From contig NZ_PIGG01000064.1 in assembly GCF_002924445.1 (NCBI RefSeq), positions 62,001 to 126,000 on the forward strand: DNA of 64,000 nt. Direction: 5' to 3'. Of the stretch, positions 1 through 8,621 are shown piece by piece. This stretch comes from Minwuia thermotolerans (lineage in GTDB: Bacteria > Pseudomonadota > Alphaproteobacteria > Minwuiales > Minwuiaceae). Numbering within the stretch: position 1 is the stretch's first letter; each line of letters begins with the position of its first letter. Under the pieces are notes generated by a model that saw only the letters and a program-made list of their open reading frames with translations, did not search any database and was not told the origin of the DNA. The position numbers and the translations under genes are program-made.

Positions 1-87
1 GACCGTGTAGCCGCGGCCGGTCAGGTCGCGCGCGACCCCGCAGCCGTTGATGCCGCCGCCGATGACGAATACGTCGACCTCCCGCAC
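1..87 (-). CDS. glpD: Glycerol-3-phosphate dehydrogenase, N-terminal fragment
   Basis: Only the first 29 codons lie in the window; the gene runs off the left edge. Read leftward from a GTG at 87, the product begins with a typical FAD/NAD-binding Rossmann strand, VDVFVIGGGINGCGVARD, with the GxGxxG-type loop of the aerobic GlpD family. This membrane-associated flavoenzyme oxidises glycerol-3-phosphate to dihydroxyacetone phosphate. It starts 8 bases after the glpR stop, so the two are almost certainly co-transcribed. The divergent glycerol ABC importer supports the assignment. The exact start is inferred, because no upstream ATG exists in frame. Confidence 0.85.
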   Translation of the reverse strand, partial: MREVDVFVIGGGINGCGVARDLTGRGYTV

Positions 88-95
88 GGCGGCGC

Positions 96-896
96 TCAGG
101 CCACGCCGATCGCAGCCAGCGGCGCGATCCGCAGCTGCACGCCGCAGGTGGCGCAGCACTCGACGATGTCCGCGGGCGGCTGGCGGTCGGTGACGAAGAC
201 GTCGATGTCGGACAGATGGCCGATGCGCACCGGCGCGCTGCGCTGGAACTTCATGTGGTCGGCGACGAGTATGGTGCGCCGGGCATGGCCGATGATCGCC
301 TGGGCGACGCGGACCTCGCGGTAGTCGAAATCCAGCAGCGTGCCGTCGGCGTCGATGGCGGAGGCGCCCACGACGGCAAAATCCACCTTGAACTGGCTGA
401 TCAGATCGATGGTGGCCTCGCCCACGATGCCGCCGTCGGAGGCGCGCACCACGCCGCCGGCGATGATGACTTCCGCGGCCGGGGCCTCGCGCAGGATGTT
501 GGCGACGTTGAGGTTGTTGGTGATCGCCATGATGCCGCGGTGCTGGCGCAGGGCGACCGCGACCTGTTCGGTCGTGGTGCCGATGTTCAGCATGATGGAG
601 GAATTGTCGGGAATGAGCGCCGCCGCCGCCGCGCCGATGCGCGTCTTTGCCTCGGCCGCCAGCACCCTGCGTGAATCATAGGCGAAGTTGGTGACGTTGG
701 ATGGATAGACGGCCCCGCCGTGAACGCGCTGCAGCAGGCCGCGCTCGCTGAGCTCGTTGATGTCCTTGCGGATGGTCTGGGGCGTCACCTCGAACAGCGC
801 GGCGAGGTCATCGACGTCGACGCGCCCGCTCTCGCGCGCCCGGGCCAGGATATCGGACTGGCGGGGGGTCATCTTGAGAAGTTCGATTTCTTTCAT
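96..896 (-). CDS. glpR: DeoR-family glycerol-3-phosphate regulon repressor
   Basis: A 266-residue DeoR-type repressor. An N-terminal winged helix-turn-helix (TPRQSDILARARESGRV...VTPQTIRKDINELSERGLLQRVHGGA, about residues 9-65) is followed by the DeoR sugar-phosphate sensor domain (NIGTTTEQVA; GEATIDLISQFKVDFAVVGASAID). It probably releases DNA on binding glycerol-3-phosphate. An open frame extends to 941, but the extra 15 residues do not resemble family N-termini, so I start at the ATG at 896; 872 is an alternative. It sits between glpD and the divergent glpVSTPQU operon, both likely targets. Confidence 0.88.
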   Translation of the reverse strand: MKEIELLKMTPRQSDILARARESGRVDVDDLAALFEVTPQTIRKDINELSERGLLQRVHGGAVYPSNVTNFAYDSRRVLAAEAKTRIGAAAAALIPDNSSIMLNIGTTTEQVAVALRQHRGIMAITNNLNVANILREAPAAEVIIAGGVVRASDGGIVGEATIDLISQFKVDFAVVGASAIDADGTLLDFDYREVRVAQAIIGHARRTILVADHMKFQRSAPVRIGHLSDIDVFVTDRQPPADIVECCATCGVQLRIAPLAAIGVA

Positions 897-984
897 TTTG
901 GTTCGCAATTGCGAGACGCGCCCGCAACATCCGATTGGCAACGCAATTTTCCATCATATCCATGCGAATAGGCAAGCATGGAAT

Positions 985-1022
985 TTCGTTCTGGTTCGTA
1001 TTGACTTTCGATTTGCTTCATT
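985..1022. promoter_or_regulatory. Candidate GlpR operator: four phased TTCG-type repeats
   Basis: The glpR-glpV intergenic region carries TTCGTT (985), TTCGTA (995), TTCGAT (1007) and TTCATT (1017), at steps of 10, 12 and 10 bases, about one helical turn each. DeoR-family repressors often use repeated TTCG-containing sites. That GlpR binds here is inferred from position and repeat phasing. Related TTCGAT and TTCATT words also occur at 882-897 around the glpR start. Confidence 0.5.
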
Positions 1023-1061
1023 TGATGATCGGAACGTTCGCCACTAGGGAGGGTTGAATCA

Positions 1062-2798
1062 ATGAAAAGGAACCTGCTCGCCGCTGTCGCGGCCGGCGCG
1101 CTTCTCGCAACATCCGGGCCGGCTTTCGCCGGTATGGAGGAGGCGAAGAAGTGGATCGACAACGAGTTCCAGCCATCGACGCTGACCAAGGAAGAGCAGC
1201 AGGCGGAGTTGGAATGGTTCATCAAGGCCGCGGAGCCTTTCAAGGGCATGGAGATCAACGTGCTGTCGGAAACCATTCCGACACACGAATATGAATCGAA
1301 AGTGCTCACGAAGGCGTTCGAGGAAATAACCGGTATCAAGGTCAATCACCAGCTTCTGGGCGAGGGCGAGGTCGTGCAGGCCGTGCAGACCCAGATGCAG
1401 ACCAACCGCAACCTCTACGACGCCTACATCAACGATTCGGATCTGATCGGCACGCACTCCAGACTGCAGCTCGCCGTCAACCTCACCGACTGGATGGCCG
1501 GCGACGGCAAGGACGTGACCCTGCCGACGCTGGACATCGACGATTTCATCGGCAAGTCGTTCACCACCGGCCCGGACGGCAAGCTCTACCAGCTTCCCGA
1601 CCAGCAGTTCGCCAACCTCTACTGGTTCCGCAAGGACTGGTTCGACCGTCCGGAACTGCAGAAGCAGTTCAAGGAGATGTACGGCTACGACCTGGGCGTT
1701 CCGGTCAACTGGTCGGCCTATGAGGACATCGCCGAGTTCTTCTCCGAGCACGTCAAGGAGATCGACGGCGTCCGCGTCTATGGCCACATGGACTATGGCA
1801 AGCGCGCGCCGGATCTCGGCTGGCGCATGACCGACGCCTGGCTGTCGATGGCCGGCGCCGGCTCCAAGGGCCTGCCCAACGGCCAGCCCATCGACGAATG
1901 GGGCATCCGCATGGAGGAAGGCTCGTGCAATCCGGAAGGCGCCTCGGTCAGCCGCGGCGGCGGCGCGAACGGCCCTGCGGCCGTCTACGCCATCCGCAAG
2001 TGGGACGAATGGCTGCGGAAGTACGCGCCTCCGGGCGCCGCCGACTACGACTTCTACCAGTCGCTGCCGGCGCTGAGCCAGGGTAACGTGGCCCAGCAGA
2101 TCTTCTGGTACACGGCCTTCACCGCCTCCATGGTCGCGCCGAAGTCGGAGGGCAACAACACCGTCGACGATGAGGGCAAGCCGCTCTGGCGGATGGCGCC
2201 GTCGCCGCACGGACCCTACTGGGAGGAAGGTCAGAAGCTGGGCTATCAGGACGCGGGTTCCTGGACCCTGTTCAAGTCGACCCCGGTCGACCGCCGCAAG
2301 GCCGCCTGGCTCTACGCCCAGTTCACCGTCGCCAAGACGACCTCGCTGAAGAAGAGCCACGTCGGTCTGACGATCATCCGCGACAGCGACATCAACCATC
2401 AGTCCTTCACCGACCGCGCGCCGAAACTGGGCGGCCTGGTGGAGTTCTACCGTTCGCCCGATCGCGTTCTCTGGTCGCCGACCGGCGTCAACGTGCCCGA
2501 CTATCCGAAACTGGCCCAGATCTGGTGGCAGCAGATCGGTGACGTGAACTCCGGCGCCTTCACGCCGCAGGAGGCCATGGACCGGCTGGCTCAGGAGATG
2601 GACACGACCATGGCCCGCATGGAGCGTGCGGACAAGGCGAACAACACCTATGGCGGTTGTGGCCCTCGTCTCAACGAGCCCAAGGATCCTTCCGAGTGGA
2701 TCGGCAAGGGCGGCGCCAAGGCAAAGCTCCCCAACGAGAAGCCGCAGGGCGAGACCATCGCCTATGACGAGCTGATCAAGCGCTGGCAGGCCAACTGA
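1062..2798 (+). CDS. glpV: Periplasmic binding protein of glycerol ABC importer
   Basis: A 578-residue extracellular solute-binding protein with a clear Sec signal peptide (MKRNLLAAVAAGALL...GPAFA, cleavage near residue 23). Length and sequence style fit the large family-1 binding proteins of the rhizobial glycerol importer GlpSTPQUV. The ATG at 1062 has a GGGAGGG ribosome site about 7 bases upstream. It opens the rightward glp operon, divergent from glpR-glpD. In the rhizobial operon the binding-protein gene is usually last, so leading the operon is an alternative layout. It is followed by two stem-loops that probably set a high SBP-to-permease ratio. Confidence 0.85.
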   Translation: MKRNLLAAVAAGALLATSGPAFAGMEEAKKWIDNEFQPSTLTKEEQQAELEWFIKAAEPFKGMEINVLSETIPTHEYESKVLTKAFEEITGIKVNHQLLGEGEVVQAVQTQMQTNRNLYDAYINDSDLIGTHSRLQLAVNLTDWMAGDGKDVTLPTLDIDDFIGKSFTTGPDGKLYQLPDQQFANLYWFRKDWFDRPELQKQFKEMYGYDLGVPVNWSAYEDIAEFFSEHVKEIDGVRVYGHMDYGKRAPDLGWRMTDAWLSMAGAGSKGLPNGQPIDEWGIRMEEGSCNPEGASVSRGGGANGPAAVYAIRKWDEWLRKYAPPGAADYDFYQSLPALSQGNVAQQIFWYTAFTASMVAPKSEGNNTVDDEGKPLWRMAPSPHGPYWEEGQKLGYQDAGSWTLFKSTPVDRRKAAWLYAQFTVAKTTSLKKSHVGLTIIRDSDINHQSFTDRAPKLGGLVEFYRSPDRVLWSPTGVNVPDYPKLAQIWWQQIGDVNSGAFTPQEAMDRLAQEMDTTMARMERADKANNTYGGCGPRLNEPKDPSEWIGKGGAKAKLPNEKPQGETIAYDELIKRWQAN

Positions 2799-2816
2799 GG
2801 TCTGTCGGAAACTGAA

Positions 2817-2875
2817 CCCGGCGCGTCCCCCGGGGCGCGCCGGGCATTTCCGCCCCGCCCCGGGGCGTTTCTTTT
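2817..2875 (+). terminator. Twin stem-loops after glpV, second with U-tract
   Basis: Two hairpins fill the glpV-glpS gap. The first has a perfect 9-bp stem (CCCGGCGCG at 2817-2825 with CGCGCCGGG at 2836-2844). The second has a 7-bp GC stem (2851-2857 with 2861-2867, loop CCC), followed directly by TTTCTTTT at 2868-2875. The second is a good intrinsic terminator. Because glpSTPQU follow on the same strand without another obvious promoter, partial read-through and protection of the glpV message are the likely roles. Confidence 0.75.
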
Positions 2876-2890
2876 GAGTATATTCACGAG

Positions 2891-3973
2891 ATGGCGCTGG
2901 AACTTAAATCTGTGGGCAAGCGCGTCGAGGGCGTGACGCATATCCACCCGACGGACCTGACGCTGGAGCCGGGCAGCTTCAACGTGCTGCTGGGCACGAC
3001 CCTCGCAGGCAAGACCACGCTGATGCAGCTCATGGCCGGTCTGGAGCGGCCGACGGAAGGCGAGATCCATTTCGACGGCCGGGACGTCACCGGCGTGTCG
3101 GTCCAGAAGCGCAACGTCTCTATGGTCTATCAGCAATTCATCAACTATCCGAACTTCTCCGTCTACGACAACATCGCCAGCCCGCTGAAGCTGGCCCGGA
3201 TGGCGAAGGCGGAAATCGACCGCCGGGTTCACGAGATGGCGGAGCTGATGCGGCTGACGCCGTTCCTGAAGCGCCGTCCCTCGGAACTCTCCGGCGGTCA
3301 GCAGCAGCGTACGGCCATGGCCAGGGCATTGGTGAAGGACGCGAATCTCGTCCTGCTCGACGAGCCGCTGGCCAATCTCGACTTCAAGCTGCGCGAGGAA
3401 CTGCGCGACGAACTGCCGAAGCTGTTCGCGGACCGCAACTGCATCGCCGTCTACGCCACCACGGAACCCATGGAGGCGCTGCTGTTCGGGGGCAACACCG
3501 CGACGCTGCACGAAGGCCGGGTGACCCAGTTCGGCCCGACCATGGAAATCTACAAGTGGCCGATAGATCTGGTCAGCGCCCAGGTCTTCTCCGAACCGCC
3601 GATGAACGAGGCGCCGGTGCAGAAGGCGGGCCGCCGCTTCAGCCTGGGCGATCTGGCCTGGGACGCCGATCCGGCCCTGGACGACATGCCCGACGGCGAG
3701 TACCGCCTGGGCATCCGGCCGCACCGCGTCACCATCGAGCCGCGCGGCGACCAGCCCGTGGCGGTGACCGGCGCCGTCAAGATCGCCGAGCTGAGCGGCT
3801 CCGAAAGCACGGTGCATTTCGTGCTGCAGGGCAATGACTGGGTTTCGCTCAGTCACGGCGTGCACGATTTCGAGATCGGCGCGCCGGCGACATTCCACGT
3901 CGACATGTCCCGGGCGATGTACTTCGACGCCGACGGCCACATGGCCGGCGCGGCCGGCGACAGGGCGGGCTGA
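2891..3973 (+). CDS. glpS: Glycerol ABC importer ATPase GlpS
   Basis: A 360-residue ABC ATPase with a C-terminal MalK-like regulatory domain. Visible motifs are Walker A GTTLAGKTT (35-43), Q-loop VYQQF, intact signature LSGGQQQR (from 133) and Walker B LVLLDEP. The switch region reads VYATTEP, so the usual switch histidine is Thr191. GlpT next door shows the complementary pattern, an intact histidine and a degenerate signature, so the two probably form a heterodimer with one canonical and one degenerate ATP site. Its stop and the glpT start are 2 bases apart. Confidence 0.85.
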   Translation: MALELKSVGKRVEGVTHIHPTDLTLEPGSFNVLLGTTLAGKTTLMQLMAGLERPTEGEIHFDGRDVTGVSVQKRNVSMVYQQFINYPNFSVYDNIASPLKLARMAKAEIDRRVHEMAELMRLTPFLKRRPSELSGGQQQRTAMARALVKDANLVLLDEPLANLDFKLREELRDELPKLFADRNCIAVYATTEPMEALLFGGNTATLHEGRVTQFGPTMEIYKWPIDLVSAQVFSEPPMNEAPVQKAGRRFSLGDLAWDADPALDDMPDGEYRLGIRPHRVTIEPRGDQPVAVTGAVKIAELSGSESTVHFVLQGNDWVSLSHGVHDFEIGAPATFHVDMSRAMYFDADGHMAGAAGDRAG

Positions 3974-3975
3974 GC

Positions 3976-5058
3976 ATGGCGCGGATCACGCTCGACGGCC
4001 TCGGCCATGCCTACGCGCCCGACCCGCAGACGCCCGAGGACTGGGCGCTGAAGCAGCTCGATTTCGAGTTCGCCGACGGCGGGGCCTACGCCCTGCTGGG
4101 GCCGTCCGGCTGCGGCAAGACCACGCTGCTCAACATCATCCCCGGCCTGCTGACGCCCAGCCGGGGCCGGGTGCTGTTCGACGGCGAGGACGTGGCGGGC
4201 AGGGGACCGGCGGAGCGCAACATCGCCCAGGTGTTCCAGTTTCCGGTGATCTACGACACCATGACCGTGCGCCAGAATCTGGCCTTCCCGCTGCGCAACC
4301 GCGGCGTGCCGGCCGCCGAGATCGCCGCCAGGGTGGCCGAGATCGCGGACATGACCGACCTGACGGAGATGCTGGACCGCCGTGCATCCGGGCTGACCGC
4401 CGACGGCAAGCAGAAGATCTCGCTGGGGCGCGGGCTGGTCCGCGACGACGTCAATGTCATCATGTTCGACGAGCCGCTGACGGTGATCGATCCGCATCTG
4501 AAATGGCTGCTGCGCTCCAAGCTGAAGGAGCTGCACAGGCGCATCGACCGGACCATGATCTACGTCACCCACGACCAGGTCGAGGCGCTGACCTTCGCCG
4601 ACCAGGTGGTGCTGATGAAGGATGGCGAGGTGGTCCAGATCGGCACGCCGGTCGACCTGTTCGAACGCCCCGCCCACACCTTCGTCGGCCATTTCATCGG
4701 CTCGCCCGGCATGAACCTGCTGCCATGCGCCATGGACGGCGGCCGGGCCGTGGTCTGCGGCGCGCCGGTGGAGGCGGAGAATGTCACGGCGGTCACCGCC
4801 AACTCAGGCCTGGAACTGGGTGTCCGCCCGGAGTTCGTACGTTTTGCGGACAGCGGCCTGCCCGTGCGGGTGACCCGGGTCATGGAAACCGGCCGCTACC
4901 GTGTGGTGGAGACGGCGACGCGTGAGGGGCAGACGGTCAAGCTGCTGGTTTCCAACGAGGAGCCGCTGCCTTCCGAGGAAGCGCATCTGGCGTTCGAGCC
5001 CGCGCGCACCCGTATCTACGAGAACGGCTGGCTTGCCGGCGGGAGGGCGGCGTCATGA
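3976..5058 (+). CDS. glpT: Glycerol ABC importer ATPase GlpT
   Basis: A 360-residue ABC ATPase, partner of GlpS. Walker A is GPSGCGKTT (42-50), Walker B VIMFDEP, and the switch region YVTHDQVEAL has His199. The signature position reads SGLTADGKQKISLGRGL (around 138-154) instead of LSGGQ, so this subunit alone cannot supply a normal signature. The C-terminal part is the beta-rich TOBE-type domain of sugar-importer ATPases (GSPGMNLLPC...LGVRPEFV). It should not be confused with the MFS glycerol-3-phosphate transporter also called GlpT. It overlaps glpP by ATGA. Confidence 0.85.
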   Translation: MARITLDGLGHAYAPDPQTPEDWALKQLDFEFADGGAYALLGPSGCGKTTLLNIIPGLLTPSRGRVLFDGEDVAGRGPAERNIAQVFQFPVIYDTMTVRQNLAFPLRNRGVPAAEIAARVAEIADMTDLTEMLDRRASGLTADGKQKISLGRGLVRDDVNVIMFDEPLTVIDPHLKWLLRSKLKELHRRIDRTMIYVTHDQVEALTFADQVVLMKDGEVVQIGTPVDLFERPAHTFVGHFIGSPGMNLLPCAMDGGRAVVCGAPVEAENVTAVTANSGLELGVRPEFVRFADSGLPVRVTRVMETGRYRVVETATREGQTVKLLVSNEEPLPSEEAHLAFEPARTRIYENGWLAGGRAAS

Positions 5059-5914
5059 GAAAGACGGTCAACCAGCGCGCCTGGTTCTTCGTGCTGCCGG
5101 TCCTCGTACTGGTGGCCTTCAACGCGATCGTGCCGCTGATGACGGTGGTCAACTATTCGGTGCAGGAGACCTTCGGCAACAACGAGTTCTTCTGGGCCGG
5201 CATGATCTGGTTCGAGCAGGTGATCAGTTCGCCGCGCTTCCACGATTCGCTGACGCGGCAGATGATCTTCACCTTCTCCATCCTGGCCATCGAGGTGCCG
5301 CTGGGCGTCGTCATCGCGCTGGCCATGCCGCGGCGCGGCTTCTGGGTCTCGGTCTGCCTGGTGCTGATGGCGCTGCCGCTGCTCATACCTTGGAACGTCG
5401 TCGGCGCGATGTGGAACATCTTCGCCCTGCCCGAGATCGGCCTGATGGGCTGGGGGCTCAACGAGCTCGGCTTCGACTACAACTACACCCGCCAGCCGAC
5501 CGCGGCGTGGTTCACGCTGCTGCTGATGGACGTCTGGCACTGGACCTCGCTGGTGGTGCTGCTGGCCTATGCCGGCCTCGTCTCGATACCCGACGCCTAC
5601 TATCAGGCCGCCCGCATCGACGGCGCCAGCTCCTGGGCCATCTTCCGCTATATCCAGCTGCCCAAGATAAGCGCGTGCTGACCATCGCGGTGCTGCTGCG
5701 GTTCATGGACAGCTTCAACATCTATACCGAGCCGGTGGTGCTGACCGGCGGCGGCCCGGGCAACTCGACGACGCTGCTTTCCATCGACCTGGTGAAGATC
5801 GCGCTGGGGCAGTTCGACCTCGGCCCTGCGGCGGCCATGTCGCTGATCTACTTCGTCATCATCCTGCTGCTGAGCTGGGTCTTCTACACCCTGATGATGC
5901 GGAACGAGGAGTAA
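5055..5914 (+). pseudogene. glpP: Glycerol ABC permease GlpP, single-base frameshift
   Basis: The first frame encodes 208 residues, an N-terminal membrane anchor and several transmembrane helices, and runs into the EAA loop (DAYYQAARIDGASSWAIFRY) before stopping at 5681. The rest of the permease (RVLTIAVLLRFMDSFNIYTEP to FYTLMMRNEE) continues in the -1 frame to the TAA at 5912-5914. One missing base between 5668 and 5669 (CCCAAGAT/AAGCGC) explains the break. Restoring it gives 286 residues, the normal size for the family. The mutation falls in the loop that contacts the ATPases. All neighbours are intact, so this may be a recent mutation or a sequence error. Confidence 0.85.
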
Positions 5915-5918
5915 TGCG

Positions 5919-6716
<798 letters not shown>

Positions 6717-6717
6717 T

Positions 6718-6999
6718 ATGGGCCTGTCGTGGATGGCCTGGACGTGGCCGACCGCCGCCTTCTTCGTCTTCATCGCGCTGGCCATCGCGGCGATGGGCGT
6801 GTGGGAGTATTACTCGCCCGGCGGCGCGCCGCGGCGCGGCGTCTTCGGCCTGGACACCACCCGCGGCGACCGGCTGTTCATGACGCTGCTGGGCAGCGCC
6901 TTCATCTTCATCGGCTGGATGGCGTTTCAGGGCACGCCGCTGTGGGGCGGACTGGCGATCGCCATCGCCTGGGCGCTGTTCGTGTTCTGGAAGGTCTGA
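6718..6999 (+). CDS. glpU: Small membrane protein GlpU (DUF2160-like)
   Basis: A 93-residue protein with a proposed three hydrophobic segments (WPTAAFFVFIALAIAAMGVW; FMTLLGSAFIFIGWMAF; GLAIAIAWALFVFW). It starts 1 base after the glpQ stop and closes the operon. Small DUF2160-type proteins accompany glycerol ABC importers of the GlpSTPQUV class; their role in transport is not established. Context, length and membrane layout support the name; function is not shown by the sequence. Confidence 0.75.
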   Translation: MGLSWMAWTWPTAAFFVFIALAIAAMGVWEYYSPGGAPRRGVFGLDTTRGDRLFMTLLGSAFIFIGWMAFQGTPLWGGLAIAIAWALFVFWKV

Positions 7000-7025
7000 A
7001 CGCGCACCGGAATTCGGCGCCGCAT

Positions 7026-7039
7026 TTGAGATAGGTCAA
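7026..7039 (+). promoter_or_regulatory. FNR/FnrL-type box upstream of hemN
   Basis: TTGAGATAGGTCAA matches the TTGA-N6-TCAA dyad of FNR-family activators exactly in its two half-sites. It lies 66-79 bases before the hemN ATG, a workable distance for activation. Oxygen-independent coproporphyrinogen oxidase genes are classic FnrL targets in alphaproteobacteria, so anaerobic or microaerobic induction of hemN is likely. Confidence 0.8.
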
Positions 7040-7104
7040 AAGGCCCCGCAGCGGGACATGCTGGACTCGCGTCCGAAAGATCAAGGAGCGAGGCCCCAGA
7101 CATC

Positions 7105-8451
7105 ATGTCCGCGAACCGAACGGAGCTCATTCTCGCGCACGCCGACAAGCGAATTCCGCGCTATACGAGCTATCCCACCGCACCTCATTTCGGCCCCGGG
7201 GTCACGCAGGACACATACAGGACCTGGCTCTCCGGGATCCGGCCGGGCACCCCGGTATCGCTCTACGTCCACGTGCCGTTCTGCCGGACGATGTGCTGGT
7301 ACTGCGGCTGCAACACCAGGGCGACGCTGCGCAACGAGCCGCTGGAGCGCTATCTCGACACGCTGGAAATGGAACTCAACCTGCTCGCCCGCGCGCTGCC
7401 GTCGGTGCTGCCGCTGAAGCATCTGCACTGGGGCGGCGGCAGCCCCAGCCTCGTCCGCGCGGCACGGTTCCGGGGGATCATGCAGCGCATTCGCCGCAGC
7501 TTCGCCTTCAAGCGCGACGCGGAGGTCGCTCTCGAGGTCGATCCGCGCCACCTTTGCGATGAACTGGTCGACGCCATGGCCGAGACCGGTGTCAACCGCG
7601 TCAGCCTTGGGGTCCAGACCTTCGACGAGAAGGTCCAGCGGGCGATCAACCGCGTGCAGCCCTTCGAGGTGGTCGCCGACGCATTCGCGCGGCTGCGGGC
7701 GGGCGGCATCGAGGGTGTGAACGCCGATCTGCTCTACGGTCTGCCGCTGCAGACTGTCGACGGCGTGATCGAGACCACGGACCGGCTGCTCGAGCTTGCG
7801 CCGGAGCGCATCTCGGTTTTCGGCTATGCTCATGTGCCGCACATGAAGCCGCATCAGCGGATGATCCGCGAGGAAGACCTGCCGGACGCCGCCGGGCGGC
7901 TGGCACAGGCCGACGCCATTGCGGAACGCCTGGTTTCCGGCGGTTACCGGCAGATCGGACTGGACCATTTCGCCCGCGCCGATGACCCGATGGCCCGGGC
8001 GCTGGAGAGCGGCCGCCTCAGGCGCAACTTCCAGGGCTACACGACGGACGAAGCGCCCGTGCTGCTCGGCGTTGGCGCGTCCGCCATCGGCAGTCTGCCC
8101 GAGGGCTACGTTCAGAACGAGGCCGCGACCGAGAACTGGCGCCGGGAGATCGTCGACGGGCGTTTCGCCATCGCGCGCGGCGTCGCCCTCGATGACGATG
8201 ACCGCATGCGCCGGGAGATCATCGAGCGGATCATGTGCGATCTGACGGTGGATCTGGCCGCGCTCGCCGCGGCTCATGGCCGCCCTGCGCCGGAGGCGGA
8301 CCTCGGCGCTCTCGAGGCCGACGGGATCGTCAGGCGTGACGGCGACCGCATCGTCGTCGCCGAGGCGTTCCGCCCGCTCAGCCGGGTCGTCGCGGCCGCC
8401 TTCGACGCCCGTCTGAACCTGGGCCCGGCCCGGCACGCCGTCGCCGTCTGA
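7105..8451 (+). CDS. hemN: Oxygen-independent coproporphyrinogen III oxidase
   Basis: A 448-residue radical-SAM enzyme that converts coproporphyrinogen III to protoporphyrinogen IX without oxygen. The [4Fe-4S] motif is visible as HVPFCRTMCWYCGCN with Cys60, Cys64 and Cys67 plus the extra Cys69 seen in HemN. The N-terminal RYTSYPTAPHF stretch is also diagnostic of true HemN rather than HemW. Length equals the family norm. It stands alone behind an FNR box, which fits a role in low-oxygen haem synthesis. The later hmu locus supplies haem by uptake instead. Confidence 0.93.
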   Translation: MSANRTELILAHADKRIPRYTSYPTAPHFGPGVTQDTYRTWLSGIRPGTPVSLYVHVPFCRTMCWYCGCNTRATLRNEPLERYLDTLEMELNLLARALPSVLPLKHLHWGGGSPSLVRAARFRGIMQRIRRSFAFKRDAEVALEVDPRHLCDELVDAMAETGVNRVSLGVQTFDEKVQRAINRVQPFEVVADAFARLRAGGIEGVNADLLYGLPLQTVDGVIETTDRLLELAPERISVFGYAHVPHMKPHQRMIREEDLPDAAGRLAQADAIAERLVSGGYRQIGLDHFARADDPMARALESGRLRRNFQGYTTDEAPVLLGVGASAIGSLPEGYVQNEAATENWRREIVDGRFAIARGVALDDDDRMRREIIERIMCDLTVDLAALAAAHGRPAPEADLGALEADGIVRRDGDRIVVAEAFRPLSRVVAAAFDARLNLGPARHAVAV

Positions 8452-8621
8452 ACACCCCGGACGTCGCCGCCCGTCCGGATCGAGGTGGCAATCTCCCCCC
8501 GCCCTGCCTACCTGCCCGGGTACGGCCGGAAAGTCGCGGATGGAGAAGAAGACGGCGTGCGGGCTGCGGACATGGAAGGATCGGATGGAACCGCCGGCGC
8601 GGCGACGGGAGATGTGGTCTC

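Noticed and set aside
5055-5914. Programmed ribosomal frameshifting in glpP
   Set aside because: The site (AAGATAAGC) has no slippery heptamer, and no downstream structure or internal ribosome site suggests recoding; GlpP homologues are in one frame. A simple one-base deletion or error is more economical.
8452-8621. Possible gene or promoter in the 170 bases between hemN and the antiporter
   Set aside because: Open frames here are extensions of shadows. No clear promoter, GGAAC-N16-17-CGTT element or hairpin was found.
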